A DNA stretch of 7,560 bases from an uncultured Oscillospiraceae bacterium (GTDB lineage Bacteria > Bacillota > Clostridia > Oscillospirales > Ruminococcaceae): positions 1 to 7,560 of the forward strand of contig USOZ01000082.1 of assembly GCA_900556525.1 (NCBI GenBank), read 5' to 3'. Position 1 is the stretch's first letter; each line of letters starts with the position of its first letter. The position numbers and the translations under genes are program-made. The notes beneath the pieces were generated by a model that did not search any database, was not told the origin of the DNA, and worked only from the letters and a program-made list of their open reading frames with translations. Shown piece after piece: positions 5,797 through 7,560 of the stretch.

Positions 5797-7077
5797 CTCT
5801 GCGCGAACGGCGCGGTGCGGCTGGTCGACTTCGGCGCGGCGCGCGCTATCCCCGAAAATTCCGAAAGTATGTCGGTGATTCTGAAAGCAGGCTTCGCGCC
5901 GCTGGAACAGTACCGCCGAAAAGGGAATCAGGGCGGCTGGACAGATATATATTCCCTCTCAATGTCGCTCTTTTTCGGGCTTACCCTTAAAGAGCCGGAG
6001 GATCCGCTTTCGCGGCTCGACAACGATGATATTGTACCCGAAGCGCTGAACAATGTTTCTCCCGCGCTTGCACAGATAATTCTGAAAGGCGGCGCGGTGC
6101 GCTCCGACGAACGCTTTCAGTCGGCGGAAGATATGCTTTCCGCTATGGAATCGTGCGGAACGGCGCCCGAGCCTGTAAATATATCCGAATGTACGGTCAG
6201 CGAGCCGTTCGCGCCCGCGCCTGCAAAAACATACAGAAAAAGCAAAAGAAAACCGCTTCTTGCCTGTGGGATTTTTTTGGGAGCAGCTGCCGCGATAGCT
6301 GCGGCGGTGTTCGCGTTCAAGGAAACTCCCGACGAAGCGCATCGGGTAAAGATCGGCGGCGAATTCTTCCCGACCGACTCGACCCGCCTTGACCTCTCGA
6401 ACCGCGAACTTACAAATCAGCAGATATTCAATCTCTCTCATTTGAAAAACCTTGAATATCTAAATCTCAGCGGCAATTATATAACCGACCTTTCATGCCT
6501 TGACGGGCTTTCGGAAATGGACAGCCTGTTTTTCTCAAACAACAACGTTTCGGACATTTCGTTTGCCGCGTCAATGCCTAAATTGCGGCAATTTGTCGCA
6601 GAAAACTGCGGCATTTCCGACATTTCGGCGCTTGCCGATAAAACCCAGCTTGAATATGTTTTTATCGGCGATAATTACGTTACCGACATTTCTCCGCTAG
6701 AAAACTGTAATAAATTAAAGCAGATAGGCTTTAACGAAGCCCAGATAGGGAATATTGAAGCGCTCCGCGATAAGACAGATCTTGAAAAAGTGTGCCTTAC
6801 GGGCTGCAATCTCACAAGCATAGAACCGCTCACAAACTGCAAAAAGCTGAGATACGTCTATCTCGGTCGGAACAGGCTTACCGATATATCGCCGCTTGAA
6901 GGCTGCGAAATAGCCGAGTTTTATCTGGACAACAATCTACTTTCGGGGAATACCGATTCGTTCCGCGGAATAACGGTAAACGGCTTCGTCTGCGCGGAGG
7001 GGAACGGCTTCACCGAAGGAGAAATCTACCGTATCGTCAATATCATGCTCAGCGGAGATTTTGAACTATATTATTAG
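5794..7077 (+). CDS. Kinase C-lobe - membrane helix - leucine-rich repeat protein (5' part lost by inversion)
   Basis: ATG 5794 is only the first start codon in an open frame that runs from 5554; kinase homology begins upstream at about 5686 (AITESQAVYIAERIL, then VLHRDISPDN at 5761-5790), so 5794 is not the natural start and has no ribosome site. Numbering from 5794: DFG 12-14, APLEQY 35-40, WTDIYS 49-54, end of kinase at about 128; Pro/Glu linker; basic KSKRK; membrane helix about 154-175; outer LRR region about 197-395 with eight units of mostly exactly 22 residues (pattern LxxLxLxxNxIxDIxxL), as in internalin/SDS22-type repeats; C-terminal cap to 427. The LRR faces outside and probably binds a protein or surface ligand. 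Complete in its natural state it would be a Zn-ribbon receptor kinase. As read, the product lacks N-lobe and HRD and cannot be a kinase. The activation region is very like that of the minus-strand kinase, showing paralogy. Confidence 0.85.
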   Translation: MLCANGAVRLVDFGAARAIPENSESMSVILKAGFAPLEQYRRKGNQGGWTDIYSLSMSLFFGLTLKEPEDPLSRLDNDDIVPEALNNVSPALAQIILKGGAVRSDERFQSAEDMLSAMESCGTAPEPVNISECTVSEPFAPAPAKTYRKSKRKPLLACGIFLGAAAAIAAAVFAFKETPDEAHRVKIGGEFFPTDSTRLDLSNRELTNQQIFNLSHLKNLEYLNLSGNYITDLSCLDGLSEMDSLFFSNNNVSDISFAASMPKLRQFVAENCGISDISALADKTQLEYVFIGDNYVTDISPLENCNKLKQIGFNEAQIGNIEALRDKTDLEKVCLTGCNLTSIEPLTNCKKLRYVYLGRNRLTDISPLEGCEIAEFYLDNNLLSGNTDSFRGITVNGFVCAEGNGFTEGEIYRIVNIMLSGDFELYY

Positions 7078-7089
7078 CGAGGTACAGCA

Positions 7090-7494
7090 ATGAACGAAAA
7101 GACAATGATAACCGAAGATATCGAACTTGAAATACGCCGTGCGAATAAGCTGGACATGGACATGATAATATCAAATTCCGCGCCCAAGTTCAGCAGCTAT
7201 CTCGACGAGCTTATGGAGAGCATGGAGATCAACCGCTCAAAGCTGATACACGCGCTGAATGTTGATCGAAGCTACGGCTATCAGATACTTAACGGGACTC
7301 GTATCCCTACCCGCGAGCATATAATAAAGATCGCTATTTTCAGCAAGTTCACGCTTGAGCAGACGCAAAGGCTGCTTAAACTTGCCGCGCGCAATGAACT
7401 TTACGTCCGCCGCCCCGAGGACGCGAAAATTGTGTACTGCCTCGAACATCAGCTTCCCTATCACGAAGCGCTGGATTTCATCTTGGAAGAATAA
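7090..7494 (+). CDS. Small HTH (XRE-like) protein
   Basis: A 134-residue cytoplasmic protein with a helix-turn-helix region at about 36-82: SSYLDELMESMEINRSKLIH, then a recognition-like DRSYGYQILNGTRIPTREHI, then helices with TLEQTQRLLKLA and a C-terminal YCLEHQLPYHEALDFILEE segment. The R-S-Y-G-Y-Q-I-x-N-G-T-R-x-P pattern is the one I associate with a Clostridia family of lone HTH proteins often found by Ser/Thr kinase genes; that association is from memory. ATG 7090 has GAGGT (7079-7083) 6 nt upstream and starts 12 bp after the LRR gene, so the two are co-transcribed. It may regulate this locus or act as a phosphorylation target; neither is shown. Confidence 0.82.
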   Translation: MNEKTMITEDIELEIRRANKLDMDMIISNSAPKFSSYLDELMESMEINRSKLIHALNVDRSYGYQILNGTRIPTREHIIKIAIFSKFTLEQTQRLLKLAARNELYVRRPEDAKIVYCLEHQLPYHEALDFILEE

Positions 7495-7560
7495 ACTAAG
7501 GAAACGCTGATTAAATCGGGTATGCAGATTGCGCAGACAGATTTTTCGTAGCGGAAGCCG
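7495..7560. other. Right edge, no gene recognised
   Basis: 66 bases after the HTH stop. No terminator hairpin with U-tract is seen. The segment beginning AAGGAAACGCTGATTAAATC has the look of a dispersed repeat or element end, with a small GATT-A-AATC palindrome, but one copy cannot prove it. Confidence 0.25.

Noticed and set aside
1..7560. CRISPR array, tRNA, rRNA, transposase or phage genes
   Set aside because: No regularly spaced repeats with unique spacers, no RNA-gene signatures and no mobile-element proteins are visible.

Overview
The window looks like a Gram-positive, Clostridia-type chromosome, probably close to Ruminococcus or another Oscillospirales member. The grounds are strong AAGGAG/GAGGAG ribosome sites, a Thr-rich linker of the kind common in Ruminococcus surface proteins, Zn-ribbon Ser/Thr kinases and a small Clostridia-type HTH protein. 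The taxon is an inference; no rRNA or marker gene is present.

The content is one eukaryotic-like phospho-signalling locus with two divergent arms. The minus-strand arm is read from about 5184 leftwards and holds five tightly packed genes: a Zn-ribbon/FHA protein (5124-4558), a soluble PP2C phosphatase (4556-3768), a secreted-type trypsin-like protease joined through a membrane helix to a cytoplasmic FHA domain (3732-2551), a second PP2C with a C-terminal membrane anchor (2507-1608), and a Zn-ribbon Ser/Thr kinase with one membrane helix and a Thr-rich outer region (1611 to the left edge, incomplete). Gaps of 1-43 bp and one 4-bp ATGA overlap indicate a single operon. The plus-strand arm starts from a consensus promoter (5269-5297). 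It holds a second Zn-ribbon kinase with a membrane helix and an outer leucine-rich-repeat domain, followed 12 bp later by a small HTH protein (7090-7494).

Together the genes contain a writer (kinases), erasers (two PP2Cs), readers (two FHA domains) and three candidate outward-facing domains (protease, LRR, Thr-rich stalk). This suggests a membrane signalling relay in which outside events set Thr phosphorylation inside.

Two structural anomalies stand out. First, the plus-strand kinase is broken: its Zn ribbon (5328-5423) and its C-lobe/LRR part (from about 5686) are on the plus strand, but the N-lobe between them (about 5403-5689) lies on the minus strand, and the glycine-rich loop is missing. 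Second, the first 61 bases are an inverted copy (60/61) of 378-438, so the minus-strand kinase runs into a reversed copy of its own membrane-segment code and its natural C-terminus is not seen. These may be real rearrangements, but amplification or assembly chimeras are at least as likely and should be excluded first.
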